Notes under the pieces: model-generated
The model's input: the letters and a program-made list of their open reading frames with translations, nothing else
What the model was told of the DNA's origin: nothing
Database searches by the model: none
In this document: positions 1 through 11,081 of the stretch, one piece after another
How positions within the stretch are numbered: position 1 is the first letter of the stretch
How the letters are laid out: each line of letters begins with the position of its first letter
Source of the DNA: Prochlorococcus sp. scB243_495K23
GTDB taxonomy: Bacteria; Cyanobacteriota; Cyanobacteriia; PCC-6307; Cyanobiaceae
Assembly (NCBI GenBank): GCA_000635495.1
Contig: JFLW01000001.1
Span: forward strand, 124,001-188,000
Direction: 5' to 3'
DNA: 64,000 bases
Position numbers and translations under genes: made by a program

Positions 1-516
1 AAAGGATCTATGGCAGCAGTAATTGGTTTTGATAGAAATCAACTTGATTTATTAGTGCAAAAAATAGATGATATTGTAATTGCTAATGATAATAGCTCTT
101 CCCAAGTTGTCTTATCAGGATCTACTGAAGCCTTAGATAATTTATCGAGAGAAATTGCTTGTAAAAGATTCTTGAAATTAAATGTTTCAGGAGCATTTCA
201 TTCGCCATTTATGAATGAACCTTCATCAAAATTTTGTGAATATTTAAAAAAGATTAAATTTAACAATCCCTCTTTCCCTGTAATAAGTAATTATGAACCT
301 TCACTGTGTAGCGATCCAAACGAGCTTAAAATTAGATTAGAAAAGCAAATGTGCAATGGAGTGAGGTGGCGAGAAACTATGGATTTAATGGCAAAAGATA
401 GTGATCTTCATATTGTCGAAATTGGCCCTTCTAATGTACTAAGCGGTTTAGGAAAAAGACATCTTAAAGATGTAAAAATTTCTCAAGTTTCATCTTCTGA
501 TCAAATATCTTATTAA
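1..516 (+). CDS. fabD: malonyl CoA-acyl carrier protein transacylase, C-terminal part (gene enters from the left edge)
   Basis: Frame is open to the window edge (KGSMAAVIGF...); GAFHSPFM and MCNGVRWRETM...EIGPSNVLSGL motifs typical of FabD. Confidence 0.9.
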   Translation, partial: KGSMAAVIGFDRNQLDLLVQKIDDIVIANDNSSSQVVLSGSTEALDNLSREIACKRFLKLNVSGAFHSPFMNEPSSKFCEYLKKIKFNNPSFPVISNYEPSLCSDPNELKIRLEKQMCNGVRWRETMDLMAKDSDLHIVEIGPSNVLSGLGKRHLKDVKISQVSSSDQISY

Positions 517-521
517 TTTGT

Positions 522-1142
522 ATGAAAAATCATACTATTCAAAAATTAATCTATGAATTAGTTAGCAAGCTTTTTGTATTTCCTATTTATAAATTTGTAT
601 TTAAAGGTCATTTAATAGGTAGAGACAATATTCCGCAAAAAGATTCTTTTATCATGGTTTCTAATCATGGTTCTTTACTTGACCCTCCTTTATTAGGACA
701 TGCCCTTGGACGTAATATATCTTTCATGGCCAAGGCAGAGCTTTTTAGAATCCCTTGCCTCGGCTTTATTATCAAGGCTTGTGGAGCGTATCCTGTAAAA
801 AGAGGAATTGCTGATAAAAACACAATTAAAACAGCATGTAAGAAATTATCAGATGATAATTGTATTGGAATTTTTATTGATGGCACTCGTCAAAAAAATG
901 GTCGAGTGAATAAGCCCAAACAAGGTGCAGCATTATTAGCCTTTAAAAATCAAAAATTATTATTGCCTGTTGCAATAGTTAATTCACATAGACTAATAAG
1001 ATTTAGATACTTTATTCCTTTGTTTTCAAAAATAGTTATTAAAGTGGGGAACCCTGTTCAACCTCCAAAAAGTTCATCAAGACATGATCTGAATGATGTA
1101 ACAATGCACCTTCAAGATAAAATTAATAAATTGATTGGATGA
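522..1142 (+). CDS. plsC: 1-acyl-sn-glycerol-3-phosphate acyltransferase
   Basis: NHGSLLDPP (HX4D-like) and GIFIDGTRQKNGRVNKPKQGAALLA acyltransferase motifs; directly follows fabD. Confidence 0.88.
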   Translation: MKNHTIQKLIYELVSKLFVFPIYKFVFKGHLIGRDNIPQKDSFIMVSNHGSLLDPPLLGHALGRNISFMAKAELFRIPCLGFIIKACGAYPVKRGIADKNTIKTACKKLSDDNCIGIFIDGTRQKNGRVNKPKQGAALLAFKNQKLLLPVAIVNSHRLIRFRYFIPLFSKIVIKVGNPVQPPKSSSRHDLNDVTMHLQDKINKLIG

Positions 1143-1146
1143 ATAT

Positions 1147-1800
1147 TTAGTTAATTGGAGAAATAGGGTAAAGAGGCAAAACTTTTTTCCAGGAATCTAT
1201 ATTTGAATTTAATAAATTTTTATTTGATAAATCTAATAGTTCTTTCAAATCTTTTTTATCATCATAAGTAGCTTCAAAAGAAAGTTCTTTACTATCAAGT
1301 TCTTTGACAACTTTTGGTAAAATTGTTTCTCGAATGATTAGATCCGAGGAGTTTTTTTCGTTACCACAAATTTCATATTTACCTGCAATAAAACCCTTAC
1401 GTTTTAAATTTTTGAAAATCCAGAATGCTTTTTTGTTTTTTAAGATATTGTTTTTTGATGCGATTCTTTGTGCCATTATTTCAAATGAACTAAAACTGTC
1501 TAGAGGGCAATTTATTTGTTGTGCGATAGTTCTTGCTAAAACTACAATTAGTCGTGAAGCATTAAAATTTGCTGGCCCTATGCTGACAGATAACTTATTT
1601 ATTTTTTGTAAATTTTCTTTGGAAATGAATTTGTTAAGATCATTGATTAAGTTGTTGCAAAGGTCATTATCAAATTTCTTGATAAACAATTCATCAGATT
1701 TTAGGTCATTGTTTTTTCTATACCCAAAGCCAAAAGAATTATCTGTGCTATGAATCACTAATGTAGAGTAATTTTCTCTCTGATTGCGTTTATTTGTCAT
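1147..1800 (-). CDS. tsaB: tRNA threonylcarbamoyladenosine biosynthesis protein TsaB (YeaZ-like)
   Basis: LVIHSTDNSFGFGY N-terminus and SVSIGPANFNASRLIVVLARTIAQQ motif resemble TsaB/YeaZ (GPGSFTGLR region). Confidence 0.75.
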   Translation of the reverse strand: MTNKRNQRENYSTLVIHSTDNSFGFGYRKNNDLKSDELFIKKFDNDLCNNLINDLNKFISKENLQKINKLSVSIGPANFNASRLIVVLARTIAQQINCPLDSFSSFEIMAQRIASKNNILKNKKAFWIFKNLKRKGFIAGKYEICGNEKNSSDLIIRETILPKVVKELDSKELSFEATYDDKKDLKELLDLSNKNLLNSNIDSWKKVLPLYPISPIN

Positions 1801-1809
1801 CTATTACCT

Positions 1810-2061
1810 TTAAACAGGTAATTCCATACCTGGATTAAACTTAGACCATTTACCAAATTCATTTTCAAAACTTTCACAAGATTGAACATCCCAATCAGTT
1901 TTATAATCACCATTATTATCTTTAACTATATTGACATGAATGAATGGATTTTTTGCTTTAAAATCAGGTAGATCACAAATATGATCAACATCATGATTAT
2001 TCTCAACATCATGATAAGTGATACATCTATCAACCCATTTACAGTTGATGCAAATGCACAT
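1810..2061 (-). CDS. ycf34: Ycf34 family protein
   Basis: MCICINCKWVDRCITYHDVE Cys-rich N-terminus typical of Ycf34; the ORF-track start at 2184 would overlap the divergent cca gene, so the internal ATG at 2061 is preferred. Confidence 0.8.
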   Translation of the reverse strand: MCICINCKWVDRCITYHDVENNHDVDHICDLPDFKAKNPFIHVNIVKDNNGDYKTDWDVQSCESFENEFGKWSKFNPGMELPV

Positions 2062-2075
2062 AATAAATAAATAAT

Positions 2076-3293
2076 ATGAAAAATAGCTTTTACACAGATC
2101 ATACACTAATAATTGATGAATTAGAAACAAGTATAAAATTTCATAATTTGGATTTAATATTAGGTTTTTTACCTGAAGGATCATATTTGGTTGGTGGTTA
2201 TATAAGAGATATTATTTTGGGAAGACAAACTGAAAAGTTAGATGTTGATATTGTGGTGCCTTTAAATGCAATTGAAATTGGTAAAAAGATTGCAGATAAT
2301 ATTGGATCAAAATTTATAATTTTAGATAAAAGAAGAGAAGTAGTAAGAATTATTCTTAATAATATTTATGTTGATATTGCTAATCAAGTTTCATCTTCCA
2401 TAGAAGGAGATTTATGTTCTAGAGACTTTTCGATTAATTCAATTGCTTTTTTATTTGATAAGAAAAGTTTGTTCGATCCATTAAATGGTCTTAAAGATCT
2501 TGAGATTTCTTTGCTTAGAACTCATTCTGAAAATAATTTATTAAATGACCCTTTACGAATTTTAAGATGTTTTCGATTTGTTTCGGAATTGAATTTTAAA
2601 ATTGATTTAAGATTAGTTGATTTTATAAAAAAAAATAAAGGGAACTTATTTCTTGTTGCAAAAGAGAGAATTAATTATGAAATACAGAAAATAGCAAATG
2701 GAGCAAATGCACTTGATGCAGTATTGTTGATAAAAAAATTAAATATATTTGATACTGAAAATTTATTTGAAGATCCATTTTTTTTGGATTTAGAGAAAAT
2801 TAATTATGGATTACTTGATCAGGAAGAAAAAGATAAATATTTACCATCATTTTTTATTGCTCAAATTTTAGATGTTGTAACTTTAGAGAAACTGAAATTT
2901 AGTAAAGCTGATATTGCAAAAACTAAGTTATTGCGAAAATGGTACCTTTTCTTGAAAAACAAAAATATCGCTCAGTTTAATGAATTTGAAAGATTTAAAT
3001 TACATCAAGAATTAGAAATGTTTCTGCCATCTTTTATTTTTTATTTACCTCAAAAAATACAATTAGATTGGCTTCACAGATGGCGTGACAACGATGATAA
3101 ATTATTTCATCCCTCAAACTTAGTTAATGGTGATGTAATTAAAAAAAATTTAGGAATCAAGGATGGACCTATCTTGGGAGAGCTTTTACAGTATCTTTCA
3201 AAGGAACTTGCATATAAGAGATTGAATAATTTTGATGAAGCTATTTATAAAGCAAAGCGATGGATTGAACAAAATGCGCCAAAATGTGATTAA
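2076..3293 (+). CDS. cca: CCA tRNA nucleotidyltransferase / poly(A) polymerase family
   Basis: YLVGGYIRDIILGRQTEKLDVDIVV nucleotidyltransferase motif, RDFSINSIAF, DPLRILRCFRFVSEL. Confidence 0.88.
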   Translation: MKNSFYTDHTLIIDELETSIKFHNLDLILGFLPEGSYLVGGYIRDIILGRQTEKLDVDIVVPLNAIEIGKKIADNIGSKFIILDKRREVVRIILNNIYVDIANQVSSSIEGDLCSRDFSINSIAFLFDKKSLFDPLNGLKDLEISLLRTHSENNLLNDPLRILRCFRFVSELNFKIDLRLVDFIKKNKGNLFLVAKERINYEIQKIANGANALDAVLLIKKLNIFDTENLFEDPFFLDLEKINYGLLDQEEKDKYLPSFFIAQILDVVTLEKLKFSKADIAKTKLLRKWYLFLKNKNIAQFNEFERFKLHQELEMFLPSFIFYLPQKIQLDWLHRWRDNDDKLFHPSNLVNGDVIKKNLGIKDGPILGELLQYLSKELAYKRLNNFDEAIYKAKRWIEQNAPKCD

Positions 3294-3351
3294 ATACACA
3301 TAGCTTAGTTTTGTTTAGAAGTTCAGACTTCAAAATCATTTTTAAAAATTT

Positions 3352-3771
3352 ATGAGTATTCGCATTTACATTGGTAACTTACCACAAGGATTTAATCCAA
3401 AAGAATTTGATACACTTTTAAAGTCAGTTTCTGATTCGATTAGATTTAAAGCAGTTTTAGATAAGGAAACCAAGGAATGCAGGGGGTTTGGTTTTGCGAC
3501 TTCTAATAATGAAGATAATGCTAACTTATTAATTCAAAAGTTAAATGGTTTTGAATTTAATGGTTCTAAATTAAGAGTAGAGCTATCAGAAAAGAAAGAT
3601 TCTGCTTCAAATAAAAGAAATAGTGGAAAATCAAATAAGAATAAGAAGAGAAAAGATTTTAAGAAAATTGTTCACAGTGACGCTCCTAACTTAGAAGCAC
3701 CTGATCCAAGATGGGCAGGAGAACTATCTAAATTAAAAGATTTGTTGGCTAATCAGAAGACACCTGCTTAG
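3352..3771 (+). CDS. RNA-binding protein, single RRM with basic tail
   Basis: IRIYIGNLP (RNP2) and CRGFGFATS (RNP1) motifs; Lys/Asn-rich C-terminal tail. Confidence 0.9.
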   Translation: MSIRIYIGNLPQGFNPKEFDTLLKSVSDSIRFKAVLDKETKECRGFGFATSNNEDNANLLIQKLNGFEFNGSKLRVELSEKKDSASNKRNSGKSNKNKKRKDFKKIVHSDAPNLEAPDPRWAGELSKLKDLLANQKTPA

Positions 3772-4680
3772 TCATTTAATTCGAGAAATTAAAAAAGATA
3801 TAGGAATTTCAAAAGCTTTTACTGAATTTTTTACAAAAGCTCTATTATTAAAGACATCATAGTCTAGCCTTTCTATAGAATCTAATATTCCTCTGTAAAG
3901 ACGTAAGGATGTCCAAACAGGCCATCGTGCGTCAGAAGATAACCATTTGATTCCATCTTCAGATTTCTTGAACCAATCGCGTGCCCTAGTTAATTGAAAG
4001 TTCATTAGTGCTTTCCATTGTTTGTTTATTTCACCTTTTAAAAGTTTTTCTTCAGAATAATTAAATTTTTCAATATCTTCTTGAGGAAGATAAATTCTAC
4101 CTCTTTGCCTATCTTCGCCGACATCTCTTAATATATTTGTTAATTGATTAGCTATACCTAAAGCTATAGCAGCTTCTGAGGGGTCAGGTTTGGCACTCCA
4201 TGGAGCGGATGTGTAGGCACTATCAATCCCCATGACATTCTGAGTCATCAAACCAACTGTCCCTGCGACTCTATAACAATAGAGTTTTAATTCATCGAAA
4301 TCTTTGTATCTAAATTTATTAAGATCCATTCTCTGGCCATCTATCATGTCAAGATAAGGTTGAATACTTTGTGGATATTTTTCGATGGTGTCTAGTAGAA
4401 CGGCATCTAATTCGGATTTAATGTTGCCTTTAAAAACATTCTTTGTATTTTCTTCCCATGTATTTAAATTTTCTGCAAGTTCATCTTGCGATTTAGTTGA
4501 AGCTTCTAAGCTATCCATAATCTCATCTGTTCTTCTACACCAAACATAAATAGCCCAAATAGCTTTTCTTTTCTCTACAGGTAGCAGAAGGGTTCCCAAG
4601 TAAAAGGTTTTAGCCCATTTTTGGGTTTCTTTTCGGCATATCTCGTATGCTTGATCTAGTTGAGAAATTGAATTTTTCAA
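3772..4680 (-). CDS. crtB: phytoene synthase
   Basis: AIWAIYVWCRRTDEIMD, ANQLTNILRDVGEDRQRGRIYLP squalene/phytoene synthase signatures; adjacent to phytoene desaturase. Confidence 0.95.
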   Translation of the reverse strand: MKNSISQLDQAYEICRKETQKWAKTFYLGTLLLPVEKRKAIWAIYVWCRRTDEIMDSLEASTKSQDELAENLNTWEENTKNVFKGNIKSELDAVLLDTIEKYPQSIQPYLDMIDGQRMDLNKFRYKDFDELKLYCYRVAGTVGLMTQNVMGIDSAYTSAPWSAKPDPSEAAIALGIANQLTNILRDVGEDRQRGRIYLPQEDIEKFNYSEEKLLKGEINKQWKALMNFQLTRARDWFKKSEDGIKWLSSDARWPVWTSLRLYRGILDSIERLDYDVFNNRAFVKNSVKAFEIPISFLISRIK

Positions 4681-4719
4681 AAAGTTTTAGATGAATTTTA
4701 AATTACTGGAATGTAAATC

Positions 4720-6162
<1,443 letters not shown>

Positions 6163-6210
6163 TTAAAGTTAGAACATAATAGTTTTTTTCGTTGATTATT
6201 TCGTAAAATT

Positions 6211-6558
6211 ATGGAAAAAATGCTTTTAAAATCGACTACTAGGCATGTAAGAATTTTTACTGCCGAAGTGGTAGATGAGGAATTAAAGTTTCATCCCAAT
6301 AAACTAACTCTTGATTTAGATCCTGATAACGAATTTATTTGGAATGAAGATTCTCTAAACAAAATAAATGAAAAATTCAATGAATTAATAAAAGAAAGAG
6401 CAGGAAATGATTTAGATGATTATGAACTTCGAAAAATAGGATCAGAAATTGAAGGTTTGATTAAATTTTTGCTTCAAAATGGTCAGCTTAGCTATAACAC
6501 TGATTGTAGAGTAATGAATTATTCAATGGGTTTACCAAAGACAAATGAAGTGCTGTGA
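6211..6558 (+). CDS. ndhM: NAD(P)H-quinone oxidoreductase subunit M
   Basis: [19 protein letters not shown]...[13 protein letters not shown]...[16 protein letters not shown] characteristic of NdhM. Confidence 0.92.
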   Translation: MEKMLLKSTTRHVRIFTAEVVDEELKFHPNKLTLDLDPDNEFIWNEDSLNKINEKFNELIKERAGNDLDDYELRKIGSEIEGLIKFLLQNGQLSYNTDCRVMNYSMGLPKTNEVL

Positions 6559-7178
6559 ATAGATCATCCTCAAATAGAAGGCCAAGAAGAGGCCCAAATA
6601 GAAGTTTTTATGCACCAAATTCAAAGGATATGGATCCGTATGGTCAAAGAAGCAATAGATTGCCTGCTTCTTCTGAACAAAAGATCAACTTTAGTACAGG
6701 AACCATTGCCGTACTTGCTGGAGTATTAATTTTAGGAGTTGGTATCGGGAGCGCTATTACAAGTACAACTGATGGCGGCCAGGGAAATATAGCGAGTCAA
6801 CAACAATTAGATATGGCTGTTCCAGATCCTGAATTTTGCAGACAATGGGGAGCTAGTGCTTTTGTAATTGATGTTGAAATGTATACGACTTTAAATCCAT
6901 CTACGAGTTTTGTAACGCAACCAGCTCTTCAGCCAGGGTGTGTTATAAGAAGAGAGAATTGGACAGTGTTACAAAAACAGGGCGCAATTAGCAATGAAGA
7001 TGTAAGAGAATGTAAGCAAAGGATGAATACTTTTGCTTATATTGGTTCTATAAGAGATAAGCCAATAGTTAAGTGCGTTTATCAGACTGATGTAAATGAA
7101 AATAAATTTATAATAAAAGGTGATGGACAAGCTGAAGATGGTGGGGTAGGTATTAACAAAGAAGCAATTCAGTTTTGA
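6555..7178 (+). CDS. DUF3172-like membrane-anchored protein (GTG start overlapping the ndhM stop)
   Basis: 207-aa ORF with one TM segment and conserved WGASAFV...[10 protein letters not shown] block; GTGA overlap with ndhM. Confidence 0.75.
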   Translation: MNRSSSNRRPRRGPNRSFYAPNSKDMDPYGQRSNRLPASSEQKINFSTGTIAVLAGVLILGVGIGSAITSTTDGGQGNIASQQQLDMAVPDPEFCRQWGASAFVIDVEMYTTLNPSTSFVTQPALQPGCVIRRENWTVLQKQGAISNEDVRECKQRMNTFAYIGSIRDKPIVKCVYQTDVNENKFIIKGDGQAEDGGVGINKEAIQF

Positions 7179-7184
7179 TCGAAA

Positions 7185-8129
7185 CTATATATGCCTCAAA
7201 GGGCTATCTAAACTAGCAAATTGTGGGAGAATGTTTTTCTTAAATACTTCTGATGCTCTTGATGTATATCTTGACGGATTAGTAATTAATTTAAGTTCTC
7301 TTTTTACCTCTAAATCAGCAATGAATGCTTTGTGGATTGTTCCAGCCGATAATTCTCTTTCAATAGAAACAACAGGCAAAAAGGAAGCTCCTAAACCTGA
7401 TTGAACTGCATTCTTGATTGCTTCAAGAGAGTTAAGTTCCATCTCAATTTTTAATCTTTGAATATCAAGCCCAGAATCTTGAAGAAGTTTGTCAACAACT
7501 TTTCTTGTTGTAGATTGTGAGTCTAATGTTACAAAATTTAATTTGTATAAGTCTTCTTTTAGAAGTTCTTTTTTGGTCGAAAGTGGATGCTTAGATGGTA
7601 AAACTAATGCTAATTCATCAGTGGCATATGGAATTACTTGTAGCAAATTTTCCAAATCTCCAGGTAATTGTCCGCCAATAATGGCTAAGTCAATTTGTCC
7701 ATTTGCCACACTCCAACCAGTTCTTCTCGTACTATGAACTTGAAGTTGAACGGATACATCAGGGTATTTTTGTCTAAATAGTCCTATCATTCTCGGCATT
7801 AAATAGGTGCCTGTTGTTTGGCTCGCTCCAATGATAAGAGTTCCACCTTTTAAGCTATTTAAATCTTCAATAGCTTTGCAAGCTTCGTCGCATTGATTCA
7901 AAATTCGTTCACAATATTCAAGTAATAGTCTCCCTCCCTCAGTCAATAGAGCCTTCCTACCACCTCTGTCGAAAATTGTGATTTCAAGTTGTTTTTCTAA
8001 ATTTTGTATTTGTAAACTTACGGCAGGTTGGGTTACATATAAGAGATCCGCAGCTTTTTTAAAACTTCCTTGAGCTGCTATAGCTTTTAATATTCTTAAT
8101 TGGTCGAGCGTAAACGGTAATTCTGGCAT
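7185..8129 (-). CDS. rbcR: LysR-type transcriptional regulator, RbcR/Ycf30-like
   Basis: [45 protein letters not shown] LysR HTH; overall RbcR-like sequence. Confidence 0.85.
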   Translation of the reverse strand: MPELPFTLDQLRILKAIAAQGSFKKAADLLYVTQPAVSLQIQNLEKQLEITIFDRGGRKALLTEGGRLLLEYCERILNQCDEACKAIEDLNSLKGGTLIIGASQTTGTYLMPRMIGLFRQKYPDVSVQLQVHSTRRTGWSVANGQIDLAIIGGQLPGDLENLLQVIPYATDELALVLPSKHPLSTKKELLKEDLYKLNFVTLDSQSTTRKVVDKLLQDSGLDIQRLKIEMELNSLEAIKNAVQSGLGASFLPVVSIERELSAGTIHKAFIADLEVKRELKLITNPSRYTSRASEVFKKNILPQFASLDSPLRHI

Positions 8130-8158
8130 CTATTATGCCTACAATTTCTTATAATTCT

Positions 8159-8174
8159 AATGCTTAGTAGCATT
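8159..8174. promoter_or_regulatory. perfect inverted repeat AATGCT-TAGT-AGCATT between rbcR and nnrU (candidate operator)
   Basis: Read directly; lies 30 bp upstream of the LysR gene start and just downstream of a TATAAT at 8150-8155. Confidence 0.35.
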
Positions 8175-8212
8175 CTTGTTAAGAACAAAAATTATTTGAA
8201 CAATTTAAATAT

Positions 8213-8941
8213 ATGGAGACTCATAAAACTTCGCTAATCATCTTTATTTTGATTTTGATTTTTGCGGTCATTCATAGTGGGGGAGCTGCTTTAAGAATCA
8301 AAGCAGAATCTATTATGGGTCCAAGATTATGGCGGTTATGTTTTGTTTTTTTAAGTTTGCCATCTGCAATTATCTTAATTAGTTATTTTTTAGCTCATAG
8401 ATATGACGGAATCAGATTATGGAATTTACAGGGCAATAATTTTGTTTTTATAGTCGTTTGGTTCTTAACTGCAATAAGTTTTTTATTTTTATATCCTGCT
8501 ACTTACAATTTGCTAGAAATTCCTTCCGTTTTAAAACCTAAAGTACGAATCTATGGAACTGGGATAATGCGAATCACAAGACATCCTCAAGCATTTGGTC
8601 AGATAATTTGGTGTTTTGCTCATACTTTATGGATTGGTACATCATTCACATTAGTAACTTCTATTGGCTTAGTTTTGCATCACCTTTTTGCAATCTGGCA
8701 TGGCGACAAGAGATTAGCAAATAGATTTGGAGAAGATTTTGAAAATTTTAAAAAAAATACTTCCATAATCCCTTTCTTGGCAATACTTGATGGGAGGCAA
8801 GAATTTAAGATTAAAGAATTTTTTAGGTTGTCTCAAGTTGGCATATTAATTGCAATAGGCGTACTTTGGTGGTCTCATCAATATATAAATATTGCTGTTA
8901 AAACATTTAATTCATCATTTTTGTCTGAATTTTTCAATTGA
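8213..8941 (+). CDS. NnrU family multi-TM protein (possible zeta-carotene isomerase-like)
   Basis: HSGGAALR N-terminus, multiple TM segments, GIMRITRHPQAFGQIIWCFAHTLWIG NnrU-type motif. Confidence 0.75.
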   Translation: METHKTSLIIFILILIFAVIHSGGAALRIKAESIMGPRLWRLCFVFLSLPSAIILISYFLAHRYDGIRLWNLQGNNFVFIVVWFLTAISFLFLYPATYNLLEIPSVLKPKVRIYGTGIMRITRHPQAFGQIIWCFAHTLWIGTSFTLVTSIGLVLHHLFAIWHGDKRLANRFGEDFENFKKNTSIIPFLAILDGRQEFKIKEFFRLSQVGILIAIGVLWWSHQYINIAVKTFNSSFLSEFFN

Positions 8942-8974
8942 CAGTTTAAAATCAAAATACAAGTTCTTTGAAAA

Positions 8975-10996
8975 ATGCCACAAGCTTCAGAAATTGCCTG
9001 GTTAATTCCCGTTTTCCCACTTATTGGAGCAGTGCTTTCTGGTTTAGGACTAATAAGCGTTAACAAGAAAATTAATAATTCAAGACAAATTGTTTCTGTA
9101 GGTCTGATTTCTTTCGTTGGGATTTCTGCGGTAATTAGTTATAAAGCTTTAATTGAACAAGTTAATGGTTATCAATCAGTAGAAAAATTATTTGTATGGG
9201 CTAATGCAGGGGATTTCACAATTCCAATGGGATTTGTCCTTGATCCGTTAGGGAGTGTAATGCTTGCGTTAGTAACAACAATAACCTTGCTTGTAATGAT
9301 TTACTCTCATGGTTACATGGCGCATGACAAAGGATATGTCAGATTTTTTACATATTTAGCATTATTTAGTAGTTCAATGATGGGATTAATAGTTAGCCCA
9401 AATTTATTAGAAATTTATGTTTTTTGGGAATTAGTTGGGATGTGTTCTTATTTATTAGTTGGTTTTTGGTACGACAGGGATGGCGCTGCACACGCTGCTC
9501 AAAAAGCATTTGTTGTTAATAGAGTGGGAGATTTTGGTTTATTACTAGGAATTCTTGGCCTATTTTGGGCAACAAATAGTTTTGATTTTAATGAAATAGC
9601 TACTGGAATTTCTCAATCTATATCTGACCATTCGATACCCATTTGGGCTGCTTTATTACTTTGTTTTTTAGTTTTTCTAGGGCCAATGGCTAAATCCGCT
9701 CAGTTTCCTCTTCATGTGTGGTTGCCTGATGCGATGGAAGGTCCTACACCAATTTCTGCACTTATCCATGCTGCAACAATGGTTGCAGCAGGAATATTTC
9801 TTGTAGCAAGACTTCAACCTTTGTATTCAATATTTCCCTCTATTCAGTTCATTATTGCTTTAGTTGGTACCATTACTTGTTTTTTAGGAGCCTCTATAGC
9901 TTTGACCCAAATGGATTTAAAAAAAGGTTTAGCATATAGCACAGTTTCTCAGCTTGGGTATATGATGCTCGCAATGGGTTGCGGAGCACCAGTTGCAGGA
10001 ATTTTTCATTTAGTAACTCATGCTTGCTTTAAAGCAATGCTATTTTTGGGATCTGGTTCAGTAATACATGCTATGGAAGAAGTAGTTGGCCATCAGCCTG
10101 TATTGGCTCAAGATATGAGATTGATGGGCGGTTTAAGAAAAAAAATGCCATATACATCAACAACATTTTTAATAGGATGTGTAGCAATTAGTGGAATTCC
10201 CCCATTGGCAGGTTTTTGGAGTAAAGACGAGATACTGGGAAATGCTTTTATATCATTTCCCGCTTTTTGGTTCGTAGGACTTCTAACAGCTGGTATGACT
10301 GCTTTTTATATGTTTAGGCTTTATTTCTTGACATTTGAAGGAGATTTCAGAGGGGAGAATAAAGAATTGCAAAAACAGCTTCTAATAGCCTCTCAAACAA
10401 CCCTAGATGAAGAAAATGAAGAAGAGCATGAAGAACATGGCTCTATCCATGAGTCACCCTGGTCAATGACATTTCCTTTGGTATTTCTAGCTGTACCATC
10501 TGTAATAATTGGTTTTATGGGATTTCCATGGGATAGCAAAATTGCAAATTTACTAGATCCTGAAGAAGCAGAGACTGCTGCAAAAGCCTTCGAATTAAAA
10601 GAATTTTTGCCTTTAGCACTTGCTTCAGTAGTTATTGCATCAGCTGGAATCATTATTGCTTATCAAGCATATTTTGTGAAAAAAATTAATTTATCAGTTT
10701 TATTTGCCGAAAAGTTTCCTAGCATCAACCGATTTTTATCAAATAAATGGTACCTTGATGATATTAATGAAAAACTTTTTGTTAAGGGTAGTAGAAAACT
10801 TGCTAAAGAAGTTTTAGAGGTTGATTCTAAGGTTGTTGATGGCGTTGTAAATCTTACTGGACTTATAACTTTAGGTAGTGGAGAGGGTTTAAAATATTTT
10901 GAGACCGGTAGGGCTCAATTTTATGCGCTTATTGTTTTTGGAGGTGTAATTTTACTAGTTGCTATATTTGGTTTTCAATCTCCTCAAGTTTCTTAA
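8975..10996 (+). CDS. ndhF: NAD(P)H-quinone oxidoreductase subunit 5 (NdhF)
   Basis: Long proton-pumping subunit; LLEIYVFWELVGMCSYLLVGFWYDRDGAAHAAQKAFVVNRVGDFG and HVWLPDAMEGPTPISALIHAATMVAAGIF. Confidence 0.96.
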   Translation: MPQASEIAWLIPVFPLIGAVLSGLGLISVNKKINNSRQIVSVGLISFVGISAVISYKALIEQVNGYQSVEKLFVWANAGDFTIPMGFVLDPLGSVMLALVTTITLLVMIYSHGYMAHDKGYVRFFTYLALFSSSMMGLIVSPNLLEIYVFWELVGMCSYLLVGFWYDRDGAAHAAQKAFVVNRVGDFGLLLGILGLFWATNSFDFNEIATGISQSISDHSIPIWAALLLCFLVFLGPMAKSAQFPLHVWLPDAMEGPTPISALIHAATMVAAGIFLVARLQPLYSIFPSIQFIIALVGTITCFLGASIALTQMDLKKGLAYSTVSQLGYMMLAMGCGAPVAGIFHLVTHACFKAMLFLGSGSVIHAMEEVVGHQPVLAQDMRLMGGLRKKMPYTSTTFLIGCVAISGIPPLAGFWSKDEILGNAFISFPAFWFVGLLTAGMTAFYMFRLYFLTFEGDFRGENKELQKQLLIASQTTLDEENEEEHEEHGSIHESPWSMTFPLVFLAVPSVIIGFMGFPWDSKIANLLDPEEAETAAKAFELKEFLPLALASVVIASAGIIIAYQAYFVKKINLSVLFAEKFPSINRFLSNKWYLDDINEKLFVKGSRKLAKEVLEVDSKVVDGVVNLTGLITLGSGEGLKYFETGRAQFYALIVFGGVILLVAIFGFQSPQVS

Positions 10997-11081
10997 TTAC
11001 AATTGTGTGTCTTCACTGTCCATTGGGGTGAAAAAATACAGAAAATTTCTAGACTTTATTTAATATAAATTTCCTATTAAA

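Noticed and set aside
1304-1753. 149-aa ORF antisense to tsaB
   Set aside because: Shadow ORF fully inside a recognisable gene on the other strand, with low-complexity hydrophobic translation.
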